Origin: Rozella allomycis CSF55
Lineage: Eukaryota > Rozellomycota
DNA: 64,000 bases
Reading direction: 5' to 3'
Assembly: GCA_000442015.1 (NCBI GenBank)
Contig: KE561038.1
Location: 1 to 64,000 of the forward strand
A model generated the notes under the pieces. It was not told the DNA's origin, did no database searches, and worked only from the letters and a program-made list of their open reading frames with translations. Positions 1 to 12,082 of this stretch are shown piece by piece. The position numbers and the translations under genes were made by a program. Position 1 is the first letter of the stretch. The number at the start of each line of letters is the position of its first letter.

Positions 1-8
1 TAATTTAG

Positions 9-107
9 AAGACGAAAAAGAATGAAGAACAAAAAGTTGAAGCTTTGAAGGTTCCAACAAAAGTCAAAAAAGTCTCAAAGCAAACACTTTTAGATATAAA
101 TATCTGA
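9..107 (+). CDS. 3' exon of an unrecognised gene (partial, cut by window edge)
   Basis: The window opens with a plausible intron end (TAATTTAG at 1-8), followed by 32 open codons that stop with TGA at 105-107. The peptide is rich in lysine, glutamate and valine and ends in ...KQTLLDINI. This looks like the last exon of a plus-strand gene whose body lies to the left. I do not recognise the protein. The call rests only on the splice-like border and an open lysine-rich frame. Confidence 0.3.
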   Translation, partial: KTKKNEEQKVEALKVPTKVKKVSKQTLLDINI

Positions 108-146
108 TTTCTTTTCAAAAATACCGATTATGAATTTCTAAATTAG

Positions 147-455
147 TCCAAGTATCGTTACGAACATTGCGAGTATTTTCTGATTCAGTTATCTGTCCTG
201 TATTCTTATTTCTTGTCTATAGCTGATAATTTTAGGGTGCATAAGAATTTTATTTATTCATTGCTTTCTTTGTATACCGTAGATGGCTGATGGACCCTTA
301 GGTTACCACAACGGTTGGAAGGACAATCAAGATTCAAGAAACTTATAGAGTTATATTCTGATAACTCCTCTCGCATTTGTATTGTCCAATGTTTTCAATT
401 AAATATTCCAACTCATGAATTTATAATCGCGGGAATCGAGTTAAAGGCACTGTGA
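147..455 (+). CDS. Unrecognised gene, two exons visible, 5' and 3' ends unresolved
   Basis: An open frame starts after a TAG acceptor at 144-146 and joins a second open exon at 302 across a 30-nt GT-AG intron (272-301). It runs to TGA at 453-455. The joined 92-residue peptide is hydrophobic and helical in its first half (LSVLYSYFLSIADNF), then reads QRLEGQSRFKKLIELYSDNS and IPTHEFIIAGIELKAL, which looks like real coding sequence. A further open frame at 500-589 (SPLYEFTATKATLIPYTIDI) follows a TTCTTAG acceptor but is one base out of phase with any GT donor I can find. The family is unknown. The 456-920 stretch otherwise shows nothing I recognise. Confidence 0.35.
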
Positions 456-936
456 TGTCTTCATAATGCTTTATTTTTATCTGATCCCTTTTCTTAGCTT
501 CGCCTTTGTATGAGTTTACTGCTACAAAAGCAACTTTGATTCCTTATACCATTGACATTACTACTCAATCTTTTCGCATAAAAAAGTAAAATGTTGGTCT
601 GTTTTCCAATTAAGATTTACCGTATTACAATTTAAAACGTAATATACACAGCATGTCACTAATTACATTAGAAGTTTAGAACGTGATGTATTTAGTACAT
701 GGCTTTCAAGGCAGCTCCCTTTATTTTTAGTATTACATCCTACACCGAATATGCAATAAATTAAAAGTACATCTTTTTCCTAACTTTTGTATTCATGTCT
801 GCTCCAGGTCATGGTAAAAATTGCCCATTACTACATTTTCAACTCATTTCTAAAAGTGTACCTAGTCTTCATTCAAAATTTAATTTTTTATGTGTTTTTA
901 TATTAATTTTCGCAGACCAAAATGAGCTGTGCCACC

Positions 937-1435
937 ATGCCAAAGATTCCTAAACGTAAAAACCGAAAGATACCTGAAGGGTTCGATTTGATCGAGCCTA
1001 CCATTAAAGAATTTGAAAGAAAAATGAGGGAGGGTAATACTGTTATTAGTTTTTAAGCAGTCGAAAGCGAATCGTCAGATACAAAAAGAGCGGTAGAGTC
1101 GCCATGGGGTGTTATGAGGGTTCACCATCAAAGAAGCCGTTATATTTATGACCTGTATAAAAGAAAAGCTATTACAAAGGAAGTTTATGACTACTGCTTA
1201 AACGAAGGTCTAGCTGATAGACATTTGATTGAAATGTGGAAAAAGGTAAGAGAATTCAAGAATTCTTATTTAGCCTGGATATGAAAACTTATGTTGCCTA
1301 CTTTGCATAAGAACTACTGACACCAACTTTGGAGGCACCTGTATTTGTAGAGTTCCTAAAAGCCAAAGATCTGAAAAGGCCGCTTTCCAGTGTCCAAATT
1401 GTGGATGTAGAGGATGCTGTGGAAAAATTGATTAA
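937..1435 (+). CDS. BUD31: BUD31/G10 pre-mRNA splicing protein
   Basis: BUD31 is a small zinc-binding protein of the spliceosome (NTC-related, catalytic stage). The spliced product is about 147 residues, the usual family length. It shows the signature start [18 protein letters not shown], then [41 protein letters not shown] and the C-terminal [11 protein letters not shown] zinc-binding cluster. Two introns of 27 nt (1034-1060) and 28 nt (1246-1273) restore the frame exactly. An in-frame ATG lies five codons upstream (922), but the family starts at MPKI, so 937 is preferred. The gene converges on the next one with 29 bp between stop codons. Confidence 0.93.
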
Positions 1436-1464
1436 CTAAAACGATAATTTATTTTGAAGTGGAT

Positions 1465-2613
1465 TTATATTGAAACAATTATTGTCAATATTATTATCAA
1501 AGCTGTAATAGCACCAGTTTTTAAAACACTAGACTCATTGGTTATGTTCTTCTTTTGGGTAGCCATGTTGGCTTTACGCACCGTTGAAAGTCTCTTAGCG
1601 CTGAAACCGATGACCCCTGCAGATATTGGCGAAGATGTTGTTGCATTTTTTGATGTCGAATTGCAAAAGTTGCCTTCGTATATAACAGCAGCACGGCCTA
1701 AGATGCCATTATAGCTGATAGAATTAAGAACTACTGAATCAGCTGTAAAATTCAAATTTAGAAATCCTTTTTCATCGCTTAATCCGATCCCAAGATCCCC
1801 TGCGTGTCTCTCATTAGAGGGCAAGCATCCATGAGTTTTGTTATTGGGGTTGAAGTGCATTCCTACGTTCTTTAACCCTTTTCCTCTAAGTTCTCCATAT
1901 GTGGTAATAGCGAATGAGTAATTCGTGTTGGGCTTCATCCCGATAATATCCACATTGACTTCTATTTGAGTGTTGTTTTTTGATGCTATAAATTCAACGT
2001 ATCCTGTGCTATTTGAACTTTTTGAGTATGAGCGAATGTATGCTACAGTCATGTTGGACGCCGCCATAGTATTCACAATCGGAGTTTTTGGTTTTACTTT
2101 TTTATCGATGGTTTTTGTAAATGCAATTATGCCAGCTATTACAGGAACTTCTGTTATTTGTTTCGGGCATGAACCGTCAGTTTTAACAAGTGCAGCTGCT
2201 CTTCCTGGAAAATAGTATTGAGAAGATTCTGTCGCCAAACCTTTTTCATTAATTTCAAATCTAAAGTCTGTAATCTCCACGTTCTCCTCTACTAGAATTG
2301 GATCACCTAAATATCCCGGAGAATCGCACGTATTCGTGGCGTTTGCTGCTCCTAAAATGTTTGCATCTTTGAGAGACTCTAGGGTTCCAATGTCTCCCAA
2401 CTCTGTTACCACGAACCTGTAAACACCAGGATCCACTTTTGATAAAACCCCTTCAACGCCTATTTTGTTTTGAATGGTATTCTCTAATACTAATGAGCCT
2501 GATGGTCCACTACTGGAGCCTTTTGTCGGATGTACGAGAAGAAGAGAATATTCTTGACCCAATGAATAAACTTGTGAGAAAAGAAGAAATAAATATATCG
2601 AAAACCTATGCAT
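1465..2613 (-). CDS. Secreted, membrane-tethered Cu/Zn-SOD-like protein with two domains
   Basis: This is a single-exon, 382-residue protein. Residues 1-20 form a signal peptide (MHRFSIYLFLLFSQVYSLGQ). A hydrophobic C-terminus (TGAITALIIILTIIVSI) with no tail suggests a GPI signal or a membrane anchor. Two superoxide-dismutase-like beta-barrel domains lie between. The second holds GMHFNPNNKTHG and RHAGDLG, matching the zinc-site ligands of Cu/Zn SOD (H63, H71, H80, D83). The copper ligands are absent: the usual HVH is replaced by SFAITTYGEL, and the late copper histidine by AAVIYEG. The first domain is more degenerate. It is probably not a dismutase and may be a structural or zinc-binding surface protein. 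A longer reading would need a GTG start at 2664, so 2613 is preferred. Confidence 0.75.
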   Translation of the reverse strand: MHRFSIYLFLLFSQVYSLGQEYSLLLVHPTKGSSSGPSGSLVLENTIQNKIGVEGVLSKVDPGVYRFVVTELGDIGTLESLKDANILGAANATNTCDSPGYLGDPILVEENVEITDFRFEINEKGLATESSQYYFPGRAAALVKTDGSCPKQITEVPVIAGIIAFTKTIDKKVKPKTPIVNTMAASNMTVAYIRSYSKSSNSTGYVEFIASKNNTQIEVNVDIIGMKPNTNYSFAITTYGELRGKGLKNVGMHFNPNNKTHGCLPSNERHAGDLGIGLSDEKGFLNLNFTADSVVLNSISYNGILGRAAVIYEGNFCNSTSKNATTSSPISAGVIGFSAKRLSTVRKANMATQKKNITNESSVLKTGAITALIIILTIIVSI

Positions 2614-2712
2614 ATTTCCTAACAATGCGGAGATTTTTGTAACAAGGTTTCTATTTATGGACACTCATTTAAATTAATGCTTAAATAACTAGATTTATTG
2701 AAAGTTCTAAAT

Positions 2713-4084
<1,372 letters not shown>

Positions 4085-4215
4085 TCAATTCGTAAATTTC
4101 GTTTCGAGATGAACTAGATCAATCACTGATGACTTCAATCAACATTTTGGGAATGGATATTACATGAAGTCATAAATATACTAATATTTAATATGCTCTG
4201 ACTATGAACACTCAT

Positions 4216-5298
4216 TTATTCAAAACTTGGCCCATTGTAGAGTGGAACTATTTGAGTTGGATTTATTTGACGGTGCGACATGTAATAATGTTTCTTTTAA
4301 AAGATTTTAAACATCATACCTTAATGTGTTCCATGTTTACTGTTTCCTTGATGCCTTTAATAGCCATAATTCTTTTTGTCCATTTCATTATGTTGGGATA
4401 ATCTCTTAAAGACTTTAAATTGCATTTGAAATGACCAAAATAAACTGGTTCAAATCTCAAATTGATGACATGTGAACTGATACCTTATAATTGTCGTGAA
4501 TAACCTTAAATCAGCTTCAGTAAAGACACCGCCTACTAAATACTCTGCATTCATAAGTATTTCTTCTACTCTGTCCAATCCTTCGAATACTTTCTTGCAG
4601 TGCATTTCATCTATGTCTGACATTATCAAACGTTACAAACATCTTGGTTAGTGGCAAACCCAGCCTTGTAAACTCCGTTATTGATCAAATCATAAATCCA
4701 AGTATTCATTTCATCGATTTCTTTCGAGTGTTGTTCAGGGTATAATGTGAAATTCTTGCTTGAAGACCATTCATCGAATGCGTGATTGAATATTCTGATT
4801 ATTTCAGATGATTCATTATTCACAATAGTGTTCAATTCACGATCCCATAAAACCGGTACTGTAAATCTTCCTACAATACTAATTTTTATATTAGATACCT
4901 TTGTAATTTGGATCCGCTCTTAAATAGAGATCCTTGAGATATTTTGATCCGTATAAAGGATCAGGAATACACCCAGGAGTCTCTGTTTCTGTGCTGAATT
5001 TCCAACCTTAATTGCTCGGAATCATTGGAATTACCTTGATCAGACATCAAATAGTCTACAATAGAGAGACCTATGCAGTCTTCCAACCCTTTCAATTTTC
5101 TTGCAATCAATGCTCTGTGGGCCTTTTAAATACAAAATTAAATTCAACTAATACCCATGGACAAGCTAGTGAGATGTAAAGGATGTATCTGTTTGCTTGG
5201 GGTGGGTGTAGACTTCCCTTTTCAATGTAATTTCTAAAGGAACTCGTTTGCCTAACGAATTCGCCCTTCTCATTCGCCCACTTTAGTATGGATGACAT
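4216..5298 (-). CDS. ECM4: Glutathionyl-hydroquinone reductase (ECM4/Gto-type GST)
   Basis: This omega/xi-type glutathione transferase reduces glutathionyl-hydroquinones, a detoxification role. Splicing six introns (20-32 nt) gives 306 residues. The N-terminus is MSSILKWANEKGEF, and the glutathione-binding active site is CPWAHRALIARKLKGLE, with the first intron falling right after CPW. Then come PVLWDRELNTIVNNES (SE motif for glutathione binding) and the C-terminal helical domain GFATNQDVY...LDRVEEIL. One intron, between QDV and the following Tyr codon, is only 20 nt. Start at 5298: the upstream in-frame TTG is not a plausible start. The gene diverges from ESA1 with 70 bp between ATGs. AATAAA overlaps the stop codon. 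Confidence 0.9.
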
Positions 5299-5368
5299 TA
5301 TGGAAAATTTAAAATATTTCAAAGTTTATTAGTTCGAAATCGTATTTACCCTTTTTGAATTTTCACTA

Positions 5369-6686
<1,318 letters not shown>

Positions 6687-6820
6687 TAAAATAATTGAAT
6701 ATTCAAAATTTCTTTATTGATTCAATACTCAAATTGCTATTTGTACCCTTACTATTGTGCCCAGGTAAGGAGCGAACACTTACTCCTTTTGATAGACTAG
6801 TTTTTGAAAATAATAAGAAT

Positions 6821-7974
6821 TTACGTAGTATTTTTCTGAACTTTATCCATGTGATCGATGCAAACGCGTTCCAGTTCCGTAACTAACCTATCATCAATGT
6901 ATTCTATCCATAAGAATCGTTTTCAATACTTACGCAAACTTTTGCTATACGATATGATCTGATTTCTATATCGTGGTTTCTTTGTTATAGGGTTATCTTT
7001 TAATGAAATAGCTTGAATTTGAGTGCTTTGCTTCAAAAATTCCTTTAAGCCCAATTTAAACTTCTTCGATATGTCATACCTNTGGATTATCTTTTAATGA
7101 AATAGCTTGAATTTGAGTGCTATGTTTCAAAAATTCCTTTAAGCCCAATTTAAACTTCTTCGATATGGCATACCTCTATATCCTCAATATTATTTCCAGA
7201 AAGGTCAATAGTTTGTAAAGTAGGGAATCCTGAAGGAATGGTATTGATTTCACATCGTCTGGCATTTATTACTTCAATACTTGGCTTTTTTGTTTCAATA
7301 ATTAATATACTGTTAANCTAGGAAATCCTGCAGGAATGGCATTGATTTCACATCTTCTGGCATGTATTACTTCAATACTTGGCTTTTTTGTTTCAATAAT
7401 TAATATACTGTTAATTCATCTCTTAATTGAAAGTGCATCTTATTTCTCTGGTCATCAACATTTAAAACTTTAAGATTAACTAGTGGTGTTTCCAGTTCCA
7501 GATTTTCGATNTAATTCATCTGTTAATTGAAATTGCATCTTATTTCTCTGGTCATCAACATTCAAAACTTTAAGATTAACTAATGGGGTTTCCAGTTCCA
7601 GATTTTCGATATAGTTTTTGGACACATTTCTATATAAATATGATTTCACCTATTCATTTACAGCAATTTTAGTTTTGGAGGGCTGCCTATTGAGAGGATG
7701 GAACTTAATCTGTTGTTTTGAAGATACAATTCCACCAAGTTACCTAAACAAGTACAATCGGGTATTTTATTAAAAGAATTGTCATATAAATATAGCACTT
7801 TAAGATTTTCAAGATATCCTAACACTGCGGGAGACTCAATTATCGCAATTATTTCATTTTTACAAAATAGATGATAGATCTATTCGGAAATGATAGAACA
7901 CTTAATTTCTTTAAATTTTCTTCATTATTTTGTTTCGTAAGTTTTATAAGACCGTCCAATGACACTATCTTCAT
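6821..7974 (-). CDS. Leucine-rich-repeat protein, PPP1R42-like (flagellar/centrosomal)
   Basis: This LRR protein starts MKIVSLDGLIKLTKQNNEEN. It shows repeats NLKVLYLYDNSFNKIP, LVELYLQNNRLSSI, NLKVLNVDDQR and LQTIDLSGNNIEDI, then DNPITKKPRYRNQIISYSKS and a C-terminal cap LVTELERVC. The order and wording follow vertebrate PPP1R42 (LRRC67), a PP1-binding centrosome/flagellum protein. I infer orthology from memory of that sequence. At least four introns of about 27-37 nt are needed. The model is broken by three N junctions (7082, 7317, 7511), each flanked by duplicated sequence, so only one copy of each repeat should be read. It diverges from the next gene with 47 bp between ATGs. Confidence 0.7.
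6990..7175. repeat. Direct duplication around N at 7082 (assembly junction)
   Basis: About 92 bp left of the N (6990-7081) recurs right of it (7083-7175) with a few substitutions. Both copies match the same stretch of the PPP1R42-like gene, so they read as two allelic contig ends placed side by side. Confidence 0.8.
7220..7414. repeat. Direct duplication around N at 7317 (assembly junction)
   Basis: The 97 bp at 7220-7316 and 7318-7414 are near-identical and abut a single N. They carry the same LRR coding segment twice, with a few base differences. Confidence 0.8.
7412..7610. repeat. Direct duplication around N at 7511 (assembly junction)
   Basis: The 99 bp at 7412-7510 and 7512-7610 are near-identical with only scattered substitutions. 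This is the third such junction inside one LRR gene. Confidence 0.8.
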
Positions 7975-8021
7975 GTTTGATGACTTTTGTAATTTTACCG
8001 TTTACAAGTACACAAACTAAA

Positions 8022-8267
8022 ATGACAGAAAAGCCCGTGAGTTGGATTGTAGAACATGTTCAAAGGGAAAGAAATCATGTTCCATATACTCCTGCAATAT
8101 ACAACAAAGTTGAACAACCGAAGCATAGATTCACAAACGAGGAAATGAATAAGATTATAGATAACTTTGAAATTGATAACATGGAAAGCGATTTGAACGA
8201 TGTAGATTCAATGAAGGGACATTTTGAAGGCTGGTCTAAAGAAATGTGTGACAAATATCGTGATTGA
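8022..8267 (+). CDS. Small conserved-looking protein of unknown function (81 aa)
   Basis: A single-exon frame starts MTEKPVSWIVEHVQRERNHV and ends GHFEGWSKEMCDKYRD. It is charged, soluble and without signal or membrane segments. It starts only 47 bp from the divergent PPP1R42-like gene and lies just before the lebercilin-like gene, so a flagellar role is possible but unproven. I do not recognise the family. In-frame upstream codons from 7959 lack an ATG, so 8022 is the chosen start. Confidence 0.55.
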   Translation: MTEKPVSWIVEHVQRERNHVPYTPAIYNKVEQPKHRFTNEEMNKIIDNFEIDNMESDLNDVDSMKGHFEGWSKEMCDKYRD

Positions 8268-8420
8268 ATGAAGTAGTCGTAGGCAAAGTAGCGCAATTAG
8301 AATAAATAACACCGATCGTTCTTATTAATATTTGAAACATTTGAATTTCTTTGAAAATATTAGATTCTCTACTTTAACAAAATTGGTTGCTATGGTAAAC
8401 CAATTTTGTGTAAAGAAACA

Positions 8421-9406
8421 ATGGTCCAAGCCAATACAAAGTTAAAAGCCAACCCAAAATCGCTTAATAGACAAAGATTAACAAAGAGTGCTCAAAAGAG
8501 ACAAGAACGATATGATCATGCAATCAAGGTGCAAAAATCAATAAGACCGACCTACCCCGATGATGTTACTAAACTGAAAGAAATGTTGGTAGTGCGAGAT
8601 GAAAAACTAAAGAATATTTCAAACGAATTAAAATGCCTAAAGGAAGTAAACCACCATCTATTATTAAAGTGAGGCCAACCGAAGGCAAGAAAGAGCATTA
8701 ATCAACTCTGACTCTAATGAAACCGAAAAAATAATCAGTCAATTAAACAATGAACTAATTATCCAAAAGGTAATTACCTAATCTTTTGATTACTAGAAAG
8801 CCGCCAAAGCAACTAAAGAACACAACTCATTGCTAACAAAGCAAATAAAGGGCTTACATGATGAGCTTTTCAGGCTGCACCATGAAAATGAACGCGTTCA
8901 GAGCTTGCTAGTATCAAATTCAGGGACAAAAGATGCGAGCAATGTTATTACATTGCAAGCGAAAATTGAAGAGCTTAATAAAAAGATAGAGGAAAAGGAC
9001 CAAAAAATATCAGTATGCTATTTGTTATTTTTACCATGTATAGGAATGTGAAAAGCATATTAAAATACTGATCAAGCAAAGGGACAATTTCGAGGAACAA
9101 ATAAAAAGGGATGATGCTAAATGGAACCAACGATTTGAAGCATGGCAGAAGAAAGAAATTAAACTAACCAATAAGATATCAGTAAAGTCATTTCAACGCG
9201 AGTAATAAAAGGAATTTGACAAGTACAATTTAACACGGCATTCATCCCGCGCACAAAGCGGTGACACTGACATTGTGGAAGCGAAAAAGACCAATGGCCA
9301 TCCTCCCACAATTAAAGAAGAGGATGCCAAGGTACACCTGCCAAAGGAGCAAAAGTTCAATGACAACCGCAAGAAATTCCCATGGGAAGAAAAAGGCAGG
9401 AGGTAG
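8421..9406 (+). CDS. Lebercilin-like coiled-coil ciliary protein
   Basis: Four introns (27-31 nt) join five exons into 289 residues, mostly coiled coil. The N-terminus is MVQANTKLKANPKSLNRQ. The core contains VTKLKEMLVVRDEKLKNISN and, across the first intron, ANRRQERALINSDSNE. This resembles the lebercilin (LCA5) domain, where a similar 'RRQEKAL' block follows a leading helix. The tail ends in KFPWEEKGRR. Lebercilin binds the intraflagellar transport machinery along cilia. Its neighbour PPP1R42 supports a flagellar role. Assignment is by motif resemblance only, and another coiled-coil ciliary family is possible. Confidence 0.55.
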
Positions 9407-9526
9407 AAATAAAACTACAAATTTTGTGTAAAATAATGTGGCATACAAATCGTGAGCACAAATGTACTTCTCTAGTCAGACCAAAGGTCTCACTCAACTC
9501 CATACAAAATTGCTCAATGATTCCAT

Positions 9527-9856
9527 TTATTGTTTGGCGATGATATCAGAGTCACCTGGATCGGTGATGGACATGACGCCGACTCTGAAGAATTTACCGC
9601 AAGCAGTTCCCAAATCGATGTTGTTTCCAGAGTAGTGATGGACAGGAGTCTTTGACAACATGGCATAGTATTCGATTTCAGATTTTCTCAAAGCTGGGGT
9701 GTTTGAGGAGAGGATGATGAGCTTGGCCTTGTTGTTACGGATGGAGCTGAGAGTAGACTTTACACCGAGAGTGTATTTACCACTTTTGACAACGAGAGCG
9801 AGCTTGGAGTTGATGGATTCGATAGACTTTTTGGCTTTCTTTTGTTGAGCGACCAT
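9527..9856 (-). CDS. RPL30: 60S ribosomal protein eL30
   Basis: The intact single-exon protein of 109 residues matches eL30 throughout: [96 protein letters not shown]. It is part of the large ribosomal subunit. It is intronless and visibly higher in GC than its surroundings, consistent with high expression. The stop codon lies inside CAATAAATG, so the poly(A) hexamer overlaps it. Confidence 0.97.
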   Translation of the reverse strand: MVAQQKKAKKSIESINSKLALVVKSGKYTLGVKSTLSSIRNNKAKLIILSSNTPALRKSEIEYYAMLSKTPVHHYSGNNIDLGTACGKFFRVGVMSITDPGDSDIIAKQ

Positions 9857-9966
9857 TTCGTACAGGGGTGATAGAAAATTTTCTTTTTTATTTGTTGAAA
9901 ATTTCAGGAAATTTTAGAAAGTGTGATAAATTATTGATACATTACTTCAATGAGAATGTAAATTTA

Positions 9967-12000
9967 TTAATTTATTGTTTTTAAGGTCTTAGCGTTAATG
10001 CTGACTTTTCTTGCCTTTTTGCTTGAATCCATATTTGACTCACTTGGACGCTTGTTGGTTAAAGGAAAGAATTTTTTGAATTCAGGATAATCTGTGATTG
10101 ATTGAAAGTAGAATTTAAGTTTCTTCTTATTTTCTTCATTTTTAACGACAATCCATTCTTTTGTTCTATTTGAATGATTTAATTTTTTGATTAGAAACCC
10201 ATTTTTGAGACATTTGTCTAGAAGAGATTTGGATTGTTTTAGAGAATAGCCTAGACGAGGAGCGAATTGTCTTGGGGATTGAATGCCTTCGTGATAGAGA
10301 ATAGATAAAACTCTTCTGAATGTTGATAAATCTTTAATGAATGAAATTAGAGAAGAGTTTGAATTGTATAGACAAAAGTAGCAAGTGTGAGAATCAACGT
10401 CCAGTCGTTTGTCTCTGTTTGAAAAATAGCCAGAGCAAACTGTGTGGGACCAATTTAAACATTTATTGCATTTTATTAAATCACATGAATTATCATTATC
10501 GCCACAATAGCATTTTATAGTTGATTTAATTGGTGAAACATTTTGAGCTGGAATTTCATTTAATGCGTTTGATAATTCTTTCAATTGACTTCTAGTGAAT
10601 CTTTGATTGAAAATATCAGATTCAACTGGGCTTTGATTTGTAAAACTTTCTTTTTCTATTATTAATGTTTGTGAAGTTTTCAAAGATAAATTCATTGGCT
10701 TCAAACTGGGGATTGGCAGTGGTTGAGTTGTTTGATTTGAATTTATTAATTGTCCTTGACTTGATTGTTTTTCAACTTTATCAAGCAGCCCCTGAACCTT
10801 ATTAGTTGAAGGCCCTGGTTTATTAATCTCAACTTTTTTGCTTGGCTGTTCTTTCACCTTATTAATTAAACTCTCTTCCTTTTCAACTCCTTCAATTTCT
10901 TCTTCAACTACCTCTTCACTTTTCTTGTCATCAACTTTCTTCTTTACTAAATCTTTGGCCATGTCTTGCGTCGTCTTNGTCTTCCTTTTCAAATTCTTTT
11001 TCAATTTCTTCTACAACTGCATCTTCAGTTTTCTTTTCATCAACTTTCTTCTTTACTAAATCTTTGGCCATGTCTTGCGTCGTCTTTATGGACACAATTA
11101 ATCTTATTAATTCAATTCAAATTAATGTACTTGTGGGTTTTATTTTCAGCTCTTCCAAATTCAACCTTCAATGGCTCATCTTCAAATTCAATCTTCACTT
11201 CCTCTTCACTAGCGGCTCTAAAAAATGGCGGCTCATAATCTTTTGGCGTAAATTCATCATGATAATAAATTTGTATCGTCAAATATTTATTTTCTTTCCT
11301 TGCCAATTCAATTCATTACCTGGAAGAGGCTTCAATGTTTGCGTCAGAATACAAACAGTCTTCAATATCTTCACAGTCATTTGCTTAAACTGCTTATCAT
11401 CCAATGCTACTGACTGTCCAACCTCATTCCCCTGCTGCGTTGACAAGTAGAAAACACTCGTCTGTGTATCATTCTCTTCACCCTTCTCTTCACTTTTCCT
11501 CTCGGGATACTCAACTCTCACTGTATATGTTTCTATCATCTCATTTGGTTTATTAGCATCTTCATAAATACCAAACACTATCGCTTTTAACTATCTATCT
11601 CACTTAATCATCTTACATATTTCTTCTTCAATGCATCAAAGCAACCCTTTTCAATCCTTTGCAAATCATCAAAATGTCTTACCAGTCCAAGAATGTATCG
11701 GATACTTTACTTACACCTCTCTTTATAGCTTTAATGCTCAAGTCTACTTTTATCTCAACCATTCACTTACCATTCACTTTCCTTTCCTCAAATGCGTCCT
11801 CTGGAAACAAATCCCTAAATCACATTCATCTCATCATCTTACCTCAAATAACAGACACATCCAAATGTTGTCGATATGAGCTCCTGAGACAGCGCAAGCG
11901 ATTGCTGCATTTCAACATCCACATTAGTCTTTTGCTTTGCAGCATTCTTCACTCTTTGTTTCTACTCCCATACTCACATCCTCCTTACCTGGATTGGCAT
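9967..12000 (-). CDS. HOP1: Meiotic chromosome-axis protein HOP1 (HORMA + PHD)
   Basis: HOP1 coats meiotic chromosome axes and promotes interhomolog recombination. The 5' exons read MPIQ...LSQELISTTFGCVCYLRG, then VSKVSDTFLDW and GCFDALKKKYLKAIVFGI, then EMIETYTVRVEYPE. The HORMA core closes with QIYYHDEFTPKDYEPPFF. An acidic/lysine linker follows, then a PHD finger (CYCGDNDNSCDLIKCNKCLNWSH...CYFC). Next is a winged-helix-like segment (LSTFRRVLSILYHEGIQS...RLGYSLKQSK), the chromatin-binding layout known in Hop1. At least six short introns are needed. An N at 10978 with a repeated linker interrupts the model. AATAAA overlaps the stop. Confidence 0.88.
10870..11087. repeat. Duplication around N at 10978 inside HOP1 linker
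   Basis: About 108 bp on each side of the N encode the same lysine/aspartate-rich linker (TTQDMAKDLVKKKVDDKK). The outer part is more diverged than at other junctions, so a real in-gene repeat sitting at the join cannot be excluded. Confidence 0.65.
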
Positions 12001-12082
12001 TATAGACCCTGGCCGTGGCTGATATTTTACAAACTGAAATTTCAAAAGCGATAAAAGTGATACATGAAATTTTATTAATAAT

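Noticed and set aside
1970-2215. Open frames on the plus strand opposite the SOD-like gene (also 1454-1714 and 2439-2642)
   Set aside because: They are shadows of the minus-strand gene, start at TTG or lack family features, and have no splice or poly(A) context of their own.
4204-4401. 65-residue hydrophobic frame opposite the 3' end of the GSHQR gene
   Set aside because: It is antisense to well-supported exons and introns of GSHQR; hydrophobicity comes from AT-rich antisense sequence.
6695-6886. 63-residue frame after ESA1
   Set aside because: It overlaps the end of the PPP1R42-like gene on the other strand, begins at a non-ATG codon and has no recognisable features.
7082-7511. Three tandem near-duplicates read as extra leucine-rich repeats
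   Set aside because: Each duplicate abuts an N and repeats intron as well as exon sequence at the nucleotide level, so it is an assembly join rather than LRR expansion.
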